Source: Deltaproteobacteria bacterium
GTDB lineage: Bacteria; Myxococcota_A; Polyangia; GCA-2747355
Direction: 5' to 3'
Length of the DNA: 64,000 nucleotides
Assembly: GCA_020633415.1 (NCBI GenBank)
Contig: JACKDQ010000011.1
Coordinates: 1 to 64,000, forward strand
Position numbers and translations under genes: made by a program. This document shows, piece by piece, positions 34,019 to 42,773 of this stretch (within the stretch, counting starts at the first letter, position 1; every line of letters starts with the position of its first letter). Under the pieces are notes generated by a model. It did not search any database. It saw only the letters and a list, made by a program, of their open reading frames with translations, and was not told the DNA's origin.

Positions 34019-34030
34019 TGGCCTCAATAA

Positions 34031-35251
34031 CTAGCGGCTGTCCTGCAGGCCGCTGGAAAACACGGGATCCTCGGCGACGGTCTTGAACGGCAGCTTGGGC
34101 CACCAAGCCTGAACAGCAGGTGGAACGGCCGGCTCGATCCACTGGCCAGGCCGCGGGCTGACCCAGCGCACACCGTACTTGGTCGCCGCGACCGCAAGTC
34201 GCTCAACCGGCTCGGTCCAAGCATGCAACGCCAAATTGAAGGTACCCCAATGGATCGGGAACAGCAGCCGACCACGCACCATCAGATGGGCTTGTACCGC
34301 TTGTTCGGGACCAAGATGTACATCGGGCCACATCGCATTGTAAGCGCCGACTTCGATCATCGTCGCGTCGAACGGTCCGTAGCGCTTTCCGATCTCGGTG
34401 AATTGCGGAAGCATCGCCGTGTCACCGCTAAAATAGACCCGGTGGCGCGGTCCGGCGATCACCCAACTGGCCCACAGCGTGCGGTCGCGATCCCAGAGCG
34501 TGCGCCCAGAAAAGTGCCGAGCCGGCGTCGCGATCAGCCGCAGATCGGCAACATCGGTACTCTGCCACCAATCACGCTCGATGATCTTTTCCTGCGCTAC
34601 CCCCCAGTAGGCTAAGTGCGCGCCCACGCCAAGCGGCACGACGAAGCGCGGCACGCGCTCGTTGAGTGCGACGATCGTGCGATAGTCGAGGTGGTCGTAG
34701 TGGTCGTGAGAGATCAGCACCAGATCGAGTGCGGGAAGCTCTTCGAGCGGTATGGGCGGCGGATGAAAGCGTCGCGGACCGTAAAAAGTCCACGGCGAAC
34801 AGCGCTCGGAAAATACCGGATCGGTCAAGACGCGTCGCCCATCGATCTCGATCAACAACGAGGAGTGGCCCAGCCAGGTCAAGCGCAAACCACTTTTTGG
34901 CGGATTGGAAAAGTCGGCAGCACGGCGAGAGACCACCGCGAGCGGCTTGTCGGGTTCGCTGTGCGCTGCACCGCTGAGCCAGCGTCGCAAGATCGCAAAA
35001 AAGCCCGCTTGCGTAGTTGGTAGGCGATTGGCGAATCTACCGGCGCGGTATTGCGGCGATCGCCGATGAAGGGCCAGTTGGCTCTCTGTGGCAGCAGCAC
35101 CGCAGGAGCGCCAGGCGAGCCCCCCGAGGATCAGCGCAGCCAGCATCAGCAAGCCGACGAGATAACCGAGTCCGCGCAAGATGCGCGCCCGTCGACGGCG
35201 GCGCGAGCGTTGTCGGCCTTTGCCCGCGCCGCGCAGCGCTTGTTCGTTCAA
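34031..35251 (-). CDS. Membrane-anchored metallo-beta-lactamase-fold hydrolase
   Basis: A 406-residue protein with a basic N-terminus, one membrane helix (about 26-48) and an MBL-fold domain. Metal-binding motifs are LISHDHYDHLD (HxHxDH), a histidine in TPARHFSG, Asp in FSGDTA, and His in PIHWGTF. This pattern (with GHSSLLIEIDG and DPVFSERCSP) fits the UlaG/NAPE-phospholipase-D-like branch, so phosphodiester or lactone hydrolysis is possible; the substrate is unknown. The start is TTG 35251, because AGGAG (rc of 35261-35265) lies at ideal distance; an ATG at 35287 would put that site inside the gene. It stands alone, next to the palindromic element. Confidence 0.86.
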   Translation of the reverse strand: MNEQALRGAGKGRQRSRRRRRARILRGLGYLVGLLMLAALILGGLAWRSCGAAATESQLALHRRSPQYRAGRFANRLPTTQAGFFAILRRWLSGAAHSEPDKPLAVVSRRAADFSNPPKSGLRLTWLGHSSLLIEIDGRRVLTDPVFSERCSPWTFYGPRRFHPPPIPLEELPALDLVLISHDHYDHLDYRTIVALNERVPRFVVPLGVGAHLAYWGVAQEKIIERDWWQSTDVADLRLIATPARHFSGRTLWDRDRTLWASWVIAGPRHRVYFSGDTAMLPQFTEIGKRYGPFDATMIEVGAYNAMWPDVHLGPEQAVQAHLMVRGRLLFPIHWGTFNLALHAWTEPVERLAVAATKYGVRWVSPRPGQWIEPAVPPAVQAWWPKLPFKTVAEDPVFSSGLQDSR

Positions 35252-35497
35252 CGGCGATCCCTCCTGATTCGTTTGGCCCGGCAGCATACACGAGAAGCGC
35301 GAAAGCCGAAGCACCGCAGCCACGCGGAAGATCAGCAGGTGCTGCTGTCGCTCGGATCGTCTGGCGATAGTCGCTAACTGGTAACTCGAACCCGCAGGGT
35401 AGATCCGAGCTAACCCCGCGAGATCTGTTATGGCACAGGATCTGCATCACTCACTGCGGACCCGGTCTAACCACCGTGGCAAATGAGGAGTACGAAG

Positions 35498-36568
35498 ATG
35501 AGGCGATCGATCCTGATTCTCACCGCACTACTGCTAGCGAGCCCAGTACAGGCTAGCGGTCGCTTCGGCAAGAGCCGCATTACCGGCCGCAGCTTCAAGC
35601 CGCAGTTCCGCCAGCGGACAAGCAGCAACCAGATCCCACAGATATCCCAGGTCGCACCACCAGTGGCTGGTCCGCAGGGCCTAGCACCGGCGCCGGCCAA
35701 GCAGACGGCGAAGCGAGTCCGGTTAACCAAAGAGCAAATGCTCAGCAAGCTACAAACGCTCGAAGCCTCGGGATACAAGCTGAGCAAACCGCTTCAGTTC
35801 GACAAGGGCGGCACACTCAACCGGATCGAACTCAAACGCGTCAAGCTCGGCTCGGACGGCAAGAGCAGCACGAGCTTCGCGACGATTAGCCGCAGCGGCT
35901 TGCGTGAAGAGCACCGCGATTACGACGCCAAAAACCCCGTCGCCGACAGCAAGCTGGGTCTCTGGCAGGAAAAAACCAATCGCTATGTCAGTGCCAACGG
36001 CGCGGAGCGCGACTCGGGCACGATGCGCTATCACCCGGTGACGAAGACCGCGGCGACCTATAGTCATCGCGGCTATGCGTTGCCAGCGACGCCAACCGGC
36101 GCCACCGAACTGCAGAGCGAGGGCACCGTCTATCGCGTCAACGAAAACGGTACACGTGGCACGCTGTTCCGCGAATATCGCGCCTATCGCACCGGCGAAA
36201 CACGCTTCTGGGAAGCGACCAACTACGCCGCCGACGGCAAAACGGTGATCACCAAGACAACGTCGGTCACCACCTTGCTACCCAAGCGCAGCTACTTTTT
36301 CGGCTTGTTCCAGGTCACCGGTGGCACCAAAGAGGTGATGACGGTCCGCGACAAGAACGACAAGGTGATCAAGACGCTGGTCTACAATCATCCTTGGGGC
36401 AAAACCGCGCTCGATCGCCGCAGCGAGATATTGACCCAAGACAAACGGATCTACGGCGCCGACGGTGAGCTCCAAGCGATCGAAAAGTGGAATAGCCGCA
36501 AAGGTCAGTACCAAGCGAGTTGGCTCTCCACCACGCTGGCCAAACTCAAAGGCGCGCTCGTCAAATAG
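35498..36568 (+). CDS. Exported protein of unknown function
   Basis: A 356-residue protein with a clear signal peptide (MRRSILILTALLLASPVQA) and no further membrane segment. The N-terminal 60 mature residues are Gln/Pro/Arg-rich and disordered-looking, followed by a beta-rich region with repeated Gly-Thr and Tyr-Arg-turn elements (YHPVTKTAATYSHRGY; FREYRAYRTGETRFWE) and no cysteines. No domain was recognised. The ATG at 35498 was chosen because GAGGAG (35486-35490) is 7 nt upstream; an ATG at 35483 would overlap that site. Confidence 0.75.
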   Translation: MRRSILILTALLLASPVQASGRFGKSRITGRSFKPQFRQRTSSNQIPQISQVAPPVAGPQGLAPAPAKQTAKRVRLTKEQMLSKLQTLEASGYKLSKPLQFDKGGTLNRIELKRVKLGSDGKSSTSFATISRSGLREEHRDYDAKNPVADSKLGLWQEKTNRYVSANGAERDSGTMRYHPVTKTAATYSHRGYALPATPTGATELQSEGTVYRVNENGTRGTLFREYRAYRTGETRFWEATNYAADGKTVITKTTSVTTLLPKRSYFFGLFQVTGGTKEVMTVRDKNDKVIKTLVYNHPWGKTALDRRSEILTQDKRIYGADGELQAIEKWNSRKGQYQASWLSTTLAKLKGALVK

Positions 36569-36650
36569 CTTGAGCCCCTGGGCCTCGATTGCGCCCTTGA
36601 ACGCCCCCCCGCTCAATGTCACCATCGGCCTCCCATCTTCCGGAGGCCCC

Positions 36651-37352
36651 ATGTCAGAAAAAAAACTCGAACGCCGCCAGTTCATGACTCAGCTCGCCGC
36701 TGCGACCGGCGGAGTCGTCTTGTTGCCAACGATCAGCGCCTGCACCACGGGTGGACAACAGGTGCGTGGCAAAATGGCCGGCGCAAACGATCCGGGTAGT
36801 CTTGCATTGGTCACCACGGTGCCACTCGCCAAGCCAACAAGCTGGGATCCGATCGCCTTCAACAAGGCGCGCGGCAATGCGGGCGCGATCCCGAAGAGCT
36901 ACCTGCCAGCGATCAACGGACCCGACGGCGTGCACAAGCATTTGGGCAAGCACCTGCCCTACTTGCCGACGATCGACGCTAGCAGCGTGCCCGCCGGAAT
37001 GATCCCGATCATGTGGGGCGATCCGCAAAAGGGCAACGCCAAGCACCCCAATGCTGCTCGCGGCCCGGCCAACAACAACGAAGGTCATTGGTATAACTGG
37101 ATCAAGATCCGCAGGGCCGTCGAAGGTGAAGCCGAAGAGGTCACCAACAGCTATCCCGAGTGGCCCGGCACTGCCGAACAGCAAAAGGATCACTACATCG
37201 CCTTCGGTGGTGGGGAGATCACCGCCGACAGCGGCACGAACACCATCTATTTGGCCAAGCTACCGGGCGATCTCAAAGCGGGCGAGACGGTGCGCATCTA
37301 CGCCCATTGCCTGACCCACGGCGAGTACGTCGACTTTCTGACGATCGGCTAG
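36651..37352 (+). CDS. Tat-exported superoxide reductase-like lipoprotein (desulfoferrodoxin/neelaredoxin type)
   Basis: The 233-residue product has a twin-arginine signal (ERRQF, Arg8-Arg9) and a lipobox ending SAC (Cys31). The C-terminal domain matches the superoxide reductase iron site: GKHLPYLPTI (His101), KHPN (His132), GHWYNWIKI (His146) and HCLTHG (Cys220, His223), i.e. the four His plus one Cys ligands of the mononuclear iron centre. The Lys of the active-site loop is kept (Lys100) but the Glu normally before it is Gly99. Superoxide reductases turn superoxide into H2O2 without making O2; here the site would act outside the cytoplasmic membrane. GGAGG is 4 nt upstream of the ATG. Ligand assignment is by eye. 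Confidence 0.72.
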   Translation: MSEKKLERRQFMTQLAAATGGVVLLPTISACTTGGQQVRGKMAGANDPGSLALVTTVPLAKPTSWDPIAFNKARGNAGAIPKSYLPAINGPDGVHKHLGKHLPYLPTIDASSVPAGMIPIMWGDPQKGNAKHPNAARGPANNNEGHWYNWIKIRRAVEGEAEEVTNSYPEWPGTAEQQKDHYIAFGGGEITADSGTNTIYLAKLPGDLKAGETVRIYAHCLTHGEYVDFLTIG

Positions 37353-37381
37353 CCGATCGCGACCGGCGGACGCATCGCAAC

Positions 37382-38152
37382 ATGCTAACCATCCTAATCA
37401 GCGGAGCAACGCGCGGGCTGGGGCGCGAATGCGCTCGCCTGCTGATCGAGCGCGGTGACCGCGTGGTGATCGGCGCGCGCGATCGCGCACGCGGTGCCAC
37501 CGTCGCCGCGCAACTTGGTGCACAGAGCGTCGGACTCGACGTGACCGATCCGGCGACGATCGCGCAGGCGGTCGAGCAGCTCGCCACGCGCTACGGCAAA
37601 ATCGATGCACTGATCAACAATGCGGGGATCGCCCTCGATGGCTTCGACGGAAACGTTGCGCGCACAACCCTCGCCACCAATACCGCAGGTGCGATCGCGC
37701 TGACCGACGCCTGCCTGCCGCTGCTGGCCGACGGTGGACGAATCGTGATGGTCTCCAGCGGCATGGGACAGCTCGAATGCCTAGCACCGGCGCGGCGCGC
37801 TCAGTTCGCCGATCCTGCACTGACCCGCCAAGATTTGCGCGATCTGCTTGAAACCTTTGTCGCGCAGGTCAACGACGGCTCCTACGCCGCCGGAGGTTGG
37901 CCGTCTTCGGCCTACCGCGTCTCAAAGGTCGCACTCAACGCCTACGCGCGGTTGCTGCATCGCGAACTGAGTGCGCATCGCGATCTGCGCGTGATCTCGG
38001 TCTGCCCCGGCTGGGTGCGAACCGAGATGGGGGGCAGCGCCGCGCCTCGCGAGGTCGGCGAAGGTGCGGCCAGCATCGTCTGGGCGATCGCGAGCCAAGA
38101 TCCGGCGATCGCGGGCGGATTCTATCGTGACGGTGAGCCGCTGGCCTGGTGA
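37382..38152 (+). CDS. Short-chain dehydrogenase/reductase
   Basis: A 256-residue classical SDR: NAD(P)-binding GATRGLGRE near residue 9, NNAGIA, catalytic Ser in VSSGMG, and YxxxK in AYRVSKVALNAY. Length and motif spacing suit carbonyl-reductase-like enzymes that use NADPH. Arg in the first loop (ATRGLGRE; then IGARDRARG) favours NADPH over NADH. The substrate is unknown. It starts 29 nt after the superoxide-reductase-like gene and may be co-transcribed with it. Confidence 0.92.
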   Translation: MLTILISGATRGLGRECARLLIERGDRVVIGARDRARGATVAAQLGAQSVGLDVTDPATIAQAVEQLATRYGKIDALINNAGIALDGFDGNVARTTLATNTAGAIALTDACLPLLADGGRIVMVSSGMGQLECLAPARRAQFADPALTRQDLRDLLETFVAQVNDGSYAAGGWPSSAYRVSKVALNAYARLLHRELSAHRDLRVISVCPGWVRTEMGGSAAPREVGEGAASIVWAIASQDPAIAGGFYRDGEPLAW

Positions 38153-38163
38153 TCCGAGGTGTC

Positions 38164-38175
38164 GCGACATGTCGC
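38164..38175. promoter_or_regulatory. Perfect 12-bp palindrome upstream of Cys-rich peptide gene
   Basis: GCGACATGTCGC is identical to its reverse complement. It lies 11 nt after the SDR stop and 97 nt before the Cys-rich peptide gene. It could be an operator; no adjacent regulator is obvious. Confidence 0.3.
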
Positions 38176-38271
38176 TGTCGAGCAACCGATTATTTTTTCA
38201 CGGCCAGCCGCAAGGAGGCCGCGCACAGCACCGTATCAGCAGCTGCAACGTCGCAAAGGAGACACCCTAAA

Positions 38272-38592
38272 ATGAAATTCATTCGTTTGAGCCTGCTTAC
38301 GGGCGCGCTGTTAGTGTTCGGTTTGATCGCGACCCAGGAAGCCTCAGTGGCCACACCGGCGGCGGCACCGGGCATCCAAGCCGTGGATAGTGTGAACAAC
38401 TCGATTCAGGCGCCCGCGCCGCTCGAACTCGAGAAGCCACGCTGCTATTACTGCAACAGCAGCAGCACCGGCGCGTGCAAGGGCGCTGACCAGTGTTTCG
38501 GTACGCGTAAGAGCTGTGGGGCTAAAGGCTGTCAAGGGATGAGCGGCTCTTCCTCGAGCTGCTCAACGGCGGCCAACGTCAAGAAGTGCTAA
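38272..38592 (+). CDS. Small secreted Cys-rich protein
   Basis: A 106-residue protein with a signal peptide (hydrophobic residues about 5-20, ending near VAT) and a mature part in which the last 50 residues hold eight cysteines, including RCYYC, GACKG, SCGAKGCQG and a terminal Cys. The even number suggests disulphides. It resembles no family I can name; secreted Cys-rich peptides may be structural, antimicrobial or signalling. AAGGAG lies upstream with a gap of about 11 nt. The gene is followed directly by a strong terminator, so it forms a single-gene transcript. Confidence 0.78.
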   Translation: MKFIRLSLLTGALLVFGLIATQEASVATPAAAPGIQAVDSVNNSIQAPAPLELEKPRCYYCNSSSTGACKGADQCFGTRKSCGAKGCQGMSGSSSSCSTAANVKKC

Positions 38593-38613
38593 CGCGAACA
38601 CTGCGCTAGCAGC

Positions 38614-38646
38614 AGCGGGCTCGGGACAACCGGGCCCGCTTTTTTT
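38614..38646 (+). terminator. Strong rho-independent terminator
   Basis: An 11-bp stem (38614-38624 with 38630-38640, one G-T wobble) around the loop GACAA is followed by six T (38641-38646). It ends the transcript of the small Cys-rich protein, and lies before the convergent gene at 38645. Confidence 0.92.
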
Positions 38647-39826
38647 AGAAGCGTACAACGTAAAGATCGTCGCCATTTTTGAGCAAGGCGCGGCCACCGG
38701 GCAGCAGGCGCGAGCCTTCGACATGGGAAAACCCGCGGTAGAGCACTTTGGAGGGCACAAAGCTCGTCGGCTTGAGCGTCTGCTCGTCGATAAACTGCAG
38801 GCCGACATTGCGCATCAGCAACAGCCGCTGGCCGACGAAACCCAGCTCGTGGCCACGCTTGCCGAGCTGCATACGGCGCAGCACACGCCCTGACGAAAGC
38901 TCAAGCTGCCATATCTCGCCGGTCTGGGCGGAGTAACAGTAGAGCGATCGGCCATCGGCGGAGAACAGCGCGCCATAGGTGACAACCGGGATCGGCAAGC
39001 GCTGGACGCGCCCGCTGCTTAGTTCGATCAGATAGCCGACGGGCTGCCGTCCCTGACCAAGCTCGACGTACTCAACCAGCAACGCGCGTTCGCCATTGGC
39101 GTCGAGGTAGGCCCGGCGCTGCAAACGCTCGGCACTCGAAAACTGCGCGACCACACGTGGACTTCCCCGTGAAAACGCAACGATCGTCACCTGCCGCGTT
39201 CGATGGCGTCCGACCTCTCCAACGTCGCGTACATAGTAAAATAGGCGCCGTTTCGCCGAATAACTGATCGGTATCAAATGAGCGTATCCGGTCGGCGCGA
39301 AGGTTCGCGCAACCAGCGTCGCCCCTGAGATCAGCTGGCGCCGCAGGTCCCAAAACGCGAAAAAGTGCCGGCGCGCTCCTTGGCGGCGAGCCGTGTCGGC
39401 GATCTCCAGCCCCGCCTGACCGTTTTCGGGGTCGTAGTAAAGCAGCTGCTCGATGCTCAGATGATGGTGTAAGCGACTCGGATGGTAGCGACGCAGCACG
39501 CCACCAAACCGCTCGACGAAGCTGGCTAACGGTACGCGCACTGACTTGCGGGAAAGGGTCTTCAGCTCGAGGAAGTCGAGTCGCTCTTGCTCGGACCACA
39601 TCCCTCCACCCAAATAGACCATCCGTCCGCGATCGACGATGCGCAGCTGTGTCCGATGATAAAAAGTGGGCTGAGCCGTACGCTGGGCCAGGTCGAGCTT
39701 GACCTCCAGCGTCGGCAGCGCGTTCCCCCCATCGCTAGCGCCGCTGAGCGCCTGCGCCGGCAGCACGAGCCAGAGCGCGATCAGGCTGAGCATAGCAGTC
39801 GAAGATCTCCGCATCGTGCGCATCAT
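38645..39826 (-). CDS. Exported beta-propeller-like protein of unknown function
   Basis: A 393-residue exported protein: signal peptide (STAMLSLIALWLVLPAQA), then repeated strands of the form YGALFSADGRSLYCYSAQTG, IWQLELSSGRVLRRM and LLPGGRALLKNGDD. These Tyr/Trp-ended repeats look like a WD40/PD40-type propeller, and the best guess is a periplasmic propeller. The ATG at 39826 (or 39823) is preferred because the open frame extending further upstream runs into the radical SAM gene on the other strand. Its end meets the T-run of the terminator at 38646. It is not clearly part of an operon. Confidence 0.7.
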   Translation of the reverse strand: MMRTMRRSSTAMLSLIALWLVLPAQALSGASDGGNALPTLEVKLDLAQRTAQPTFYHRTQLRIVDRGRMVYLGGGMWSEQERLDFLELKTLSRKSVRVPLASFVERFGGVLRRYHPSRLHHHLSIEQLLYYDPENGQAGLEIADTARRQGARRHFFAFWDLRRQLISGATLVARTFAPTGYAHLIPISYSAKRRLFYYVRDVGEVGRHRTRQVTIVAFSRGSPRVVAQFSSAERLQRRAYLDANGERALLVEYVELGQGRQPVGYLIELSSGRVQRLPIPVVTYGALFSADGRSLYCYSAQTGEIWQLELSSGRVLRRMQLGKRGHELGFVGQRLLLMRNVGLQFIDEQTLKPTSFVPSKVLYRGFSHVEGSRLLPGGRALLKNGDDLYVVRF

Positions 39827-39940
39827 ACTCCCGCGTCCGTTAGCTATTTTCAGTTGTTTTGATCTTTGTCGAAAGCCCTTCTGTTGTCCGTGACTTATGC
39901 CACGGCTGGAAATTCCGCCGCACCGTGATATGAACGGGCG

Positions 39941-40810
39941 GTGTACGAGGGAAAGATCTACCGCCCACCGAGTGAAGCCGACGCGTTCATTTTGCAGGCT
40001 ACGATCGGCTGTTCTTGGAACCACTGCACCTATTGCGAGATGTACCGGGCGAAGCGCTTTCGCGTCCGCCCAATCGAGCAAACCCTCTCTCACATCGACC
40101 AGGCGCGACAACGCTTCGGTGACGCTGTCGAAAAGGTCTTCGTTGCCGACGGCGATGCGCTGGTGATGGATCTCGAAGGCTGGTGCCAGATCCTCGATGC
40201 CTGCCGGCGAGCGTTTCCGCGACTGCGACGGGTCAGCGCCTACGCGACGGCGCTCAACCTGCTCGCGAAGTCCCCCGCGGAACTGGCGACGCTGCGCGCC
40301 GCGGGTCTGACGCTGCTCTATATTGGCCCGGAGACTGGTGACGACGCGACATTTAAGCGCATCGCCAAGGGCGCCAACTTTGACCAGCACCAGCGCGCCG
40401 CCGAACGCGCACACCAAGCGGAGATCGCGCTCTCGACGATCTTTCTACTCGGCGCTGGCGGTATCGAGCGCAGTCAGGCCCACGCCGAGGGATCGGCCAA
40501 GCTGATCACCGCGATGAATCCGGCGTTCGCCTCGGCCTTGACCCTGACCGTGGTACCCGGCACACCGATCGCCAAGCTGCAACAGAGCGGACGTTTCCAA
40601 CTGCCCAGCGTTGCGGCGATGTTGCGCGAGTTGCGCACGATCGTCGACCAGGCCCAGCCAAAGCGCGCCATCTTCCGTACCAACCATGCCTCGAACTACC
40701 TGCCGCTCGGCGGTGTGCTTCCCGACGACCGTCAGCGGATCGTGGCGCTGATCGACAGCGCCCTCGATGGCGCGATCTCACTGCGCCCCGAGTGGTCTCG
40801 CGGACTCTGA
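39941..40810 (+). CDS. Radical SAM protein
   Basis: A 289-residue radical SAM enzyme. The [4Fe-4S]-binding cysteines are in GCSWNHCTYCEMY (C-x4-C-x2-C, an arrangement used by a minority of radical SAM proteins), followed by FVADGDAL, the glycine/acidic strand, and LLYIGPETGDD. Other conserved pieces are FLLGAGGIERS and TLTVVPGTPIAKL. Radical SAM enzymes cleave S-adenosylmethionine to make a 5'-deoxyadenosyl radical; the substrate here is unknown. It starts with GTG at 39941 and has no strong ribosome site. Its 5' end is 115 nt from the divergent propeller gene. Confidence 0.9.
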   Translation: MYEGKIYRPPSEADAFILQATIGCSWNHCTYCEMYRAKRFRVRPIEQTLSHIDQARQRFGDAVEKVFVADGDALVMDLEGWCQILDACRRAFPRLRRVSAYATALNLLAKSPAELATLRAAGLTLLYIGPETGDDATFKRIAKGANFDQHQRAAERAHQAEIALSTIFLLGAGGIERSQAHAEGSAKLITAMNPAFASALTLTVVPGTPIAKLQQSGRFQLPSVAAMLRELRTIVDQAQPKRAIFRTNHASNYLPLGGVLPDDRQRIVALIDSALDGAISLRPEWSRGL

Positions 40811-40905
40811 GTTCGGCCGCGCCACAGCTGCCGCATAAAACCGAACACGCGATCGATTGGCCACCGACGCAGATAACCACAATGTTATTAGGCCGATAGG
40901 TCACC

Positions 40906-40942
40906 CCGCCGTCTCGCCTCGCGCGACGCGGCGAGATGGCGG
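40906..40942. repeat. Long hairpin (13-bp stem, one wobble)
   Basis: The arms 40906-40918 (CCGCCGTCTCGCC) and 40930-40942 (GGCGAGATGGCGG) pair with a single G-T wobble, with an 11-nt GC-rich loop that itself can pair GCG/CGC. No T-run follows on either strand, so it is not a classical terminator. Confidence 0.65.
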
Positions 40943-41037
40943 TTGACGGTAGTCCAATTGAGATTGAAATAATCCATCGCACGCGACGTATATCTGCGCG
41001 TCAGAACCCTAAGCGAAACTTAGAAAAGGAGACTGCG

Positions 41038-41628
41038 ATGCTTAAACGATATTGTTTGGTACTAGGCTGCGCCCTAGCCCTGTTCGCTTGCTCAAGCGAC
41101 AACAACAAGCGCAAGCTCGACGGGAGCGTCACCGACGCGACAACCAACGATAGCAGTTCCAGCGCCGATGCCGCACAGCAGGGCGTCGGTCCGGCGGGAG
41201 GTACGGTCGAACTGGCCGGCGTTAAGCTCGAGATTCCCGCTGGCGCCCTCGACGCAACCACGCAAATCGCTGTCAGCAGCGTCAGCTCTGGCTATCCCGC
41301 AGTCAAGTCAGGCACGCGCACCGTCAGCTTGTTCTTCGCGTTGACGCCACACGGGCTGACCTTCAAGACCCCTGTGACGCTGACGATTCCGCTAAAGACC
41401 ACGCCGACCGGCACGGTGACGCTTTACCATGCCCAAGACGGCGGCACGAGTTGGTCTGCGGTTTCCGGCGCGACGACCAGCGGCAACAAAGTCTCGGCAC
41501 AGATCAATGGCTTTTCCTATTACATGGCTGGCGAACCCGACCAATGCGTCAACCCGGCTAGCTGCGAAACCAAAGAGGATTGCTGCCCGGGCTACGGCTG
41601 CGACAGCATCTGTTACCCCGAAGGCTAG
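41038..41628 (+). CDS. Lipoprotein with ZU5-like domain and Cys-rich tail
   Basis: A 196-residue lipoprotein (lipobox LFACS) with a short Asp/Ser/Ala stalk, then a ZU5-like beta domain (about 55-165) marked by GPAGGTVELAGVKLEIPAG, FFALTPHGLTF and VTLTIPL, and a C-terminal knot of seven cysteines (CVNPASC, DCCPGYGCDSIC). ZU5 domains in bacteria are surface modules that often precede other extracellular domains; the function is unknown. AAGGAG (41026-41031) is 6 nt before the ATG. It may be the first gene after the hairpin at 40906-40942, with TTGACG (40943-40948) as a possible -35. Confidence 0.8.
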   Translation: MLKRYCLVLGCALALFACSSDNNKRKLDGSVTDATTNDSSSSADAAQQGVGPAGGTVELAGVKLEIPAGALDATTQIAVSSVSSGYPAVKSGTRTVSLFFALTPHGLTFKTPVTLTIPLKTTPTGTVTLYHAQDGGTSWSAVSGATTSGNKVSAQINGFSYYMAGEPDQCVNPASCETKEDCCPGYGCDSICYPEG

Positions 41629-41702
41629 CGCCTCCGACAACGCCTGGTCGGCACAAGCTTTTTTGGCTCTCGCCAAAGCGCGCCGCGCGCTATGCTTGTG
41701 CG

Positions 41703-42773
41703 ATGCACCGGCTGACCGCCGTAGCGCTTTGCGGGCTGTTTGCCCTTGCGCCCGACCTCGCGGCACAAGCCGATAGCCAGGTCGTCGCCAAGGGCAAAAA
41801 GCGCGCATCGAGCACCCAGCAGCAGTCCCCAACAAGTCCCCCCTGGTACAAGCTCGATGGGGCGCAGTTGGCTCGCGAAATAGCGCGCAGCCATCGCGAT
41901 CACCAAGACATCGCCGACCGGCTGTTTGCTGTTTCCTCGGCGCTGTTGCGTGCGCGCTTCGTTCGCTCACCGCTTGGCGAAGGGCAAGGCCAAGATGCCG
42001 ACCCGCGCTTTCGGCTGGACGCCTTCGACTGCACGACTTTCGTCGAAACGGTCACCGCATTGTCGCTCTCCAGCGAGGTCGCAACGATTCGCCGCGTACT
42101 CGACAAGATCCGCTACAAACGCGGCAAGCCGGTGTTCACCGCTCGACGCCATTTGGCGCTCAGCCAGTGGATCCCGGGCCTCAACCGCGCGGGCATCTTG
42201 CAGGACATCACGGCCGCCATCGGCGGCGATCAGGCGCGTTGGATAACGGTCAAGCTCACAGCCAACCGCTGGCGCAATCGCCGGGTGGCTCGCACACTGA
42301 AACTCGACCTTTCCGACATCCCGATCGGCACCCACCGCTTGCCCTACTTGCCCTTGGCGTTCTTCCTCAACCACGAGGCTCAGGTCCCCTCTGGAACGAT
42401 CCTCTCGGTCGTCCACGCCGACAGCAGCCACTCGCCCGATCCGATCAGCCACCAGGGTCTGCTGTTTCGCAAGCCCTCCGACGGCCGGCTGTACATGCGC
42501 CACGCCTCGCAGATCTACAAACGCGTGATCGACGAAGCGTTGGAATGGGTTGTGCGTCGCTATCGCAAGCCACGCAAGTGGCGCGTTTTGGGGTTTAACC
42601 TGCAGCGCGTTCGCGCAGTAGAAACGCTCTGGCATGCCGATCAGACCGATTGTCCTTGGCCGACCGGCGAGCCGTCCGATAGCGGCTGTGGCAGCGAAAA
42701 GAGTCCGCCCGTCGCAGAGCCACCGCGCCATTGGCCGCGCTCACCGCGACAGCGCCAACGAATCGGTCCTTAA
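41703..42773 (+). CDS. DUF1460 / N-acetylmuramoyl-L-alanine amidase-like exported protein
   Basis: A 356-residue exported protein with a short signal peptide (TAVALCGLFALAPDLAA). The body matches DUF1460 (amidase-like, NlpC/P60-related): DAFDCTTFVETVTALS carries the catalytic Cys-Thr motif and SHQGLLFRKPSDGRLYMRHAS the catalytic His region, with HRLPYLPL between. DUF1460 proteins are thought to cleave peptidoglycan stem peptides, for example in cell-wall recycling or toxin-like roles. It ends in a Pro/Arg-rich tail. Its TAA and the TAA of the opposite thioesterase gene share TTAA (42770-42773). Confidence 0.82.
   Translation: MHRLTAVALCGLFALAPDLAAQADSQVVAKGKKRASSTQQQSPTSPPWYKLDGAQLAREIARSHRDHQDIADRLFAVSSALLRARFVRSPLGEGQGQDADPRFRLDAFDCTTFVETVTALSLSSEVATIRRVLDKIRYKRGKPVFTARRHLALSQWIPGLNRAGILQDITAAIGGDQARWITVKLTANRWRNRRVARTLKLDLSDIPIGTHRLPYLPLAFFLNHEAQVPSGTILSVVHADSSHSPDPISHQGLLFRKPSDGRLYMRHASQIYKRVIDEALEWVVRRYRKPRKWRVLGFNLQRVRAVETLWHADQTDCPWPTGEPSDSGCGSEKSPPVAEPPRHWPRSPRQRQRIGP

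Noticed and set aside
39827..40417. Long minus-strand open frame extending the propeller gene upstream
   Set aside because: It runs over the radical SAM gene on the other strand, has no signal peptide, and a good signal-peptide start exists at 39826.
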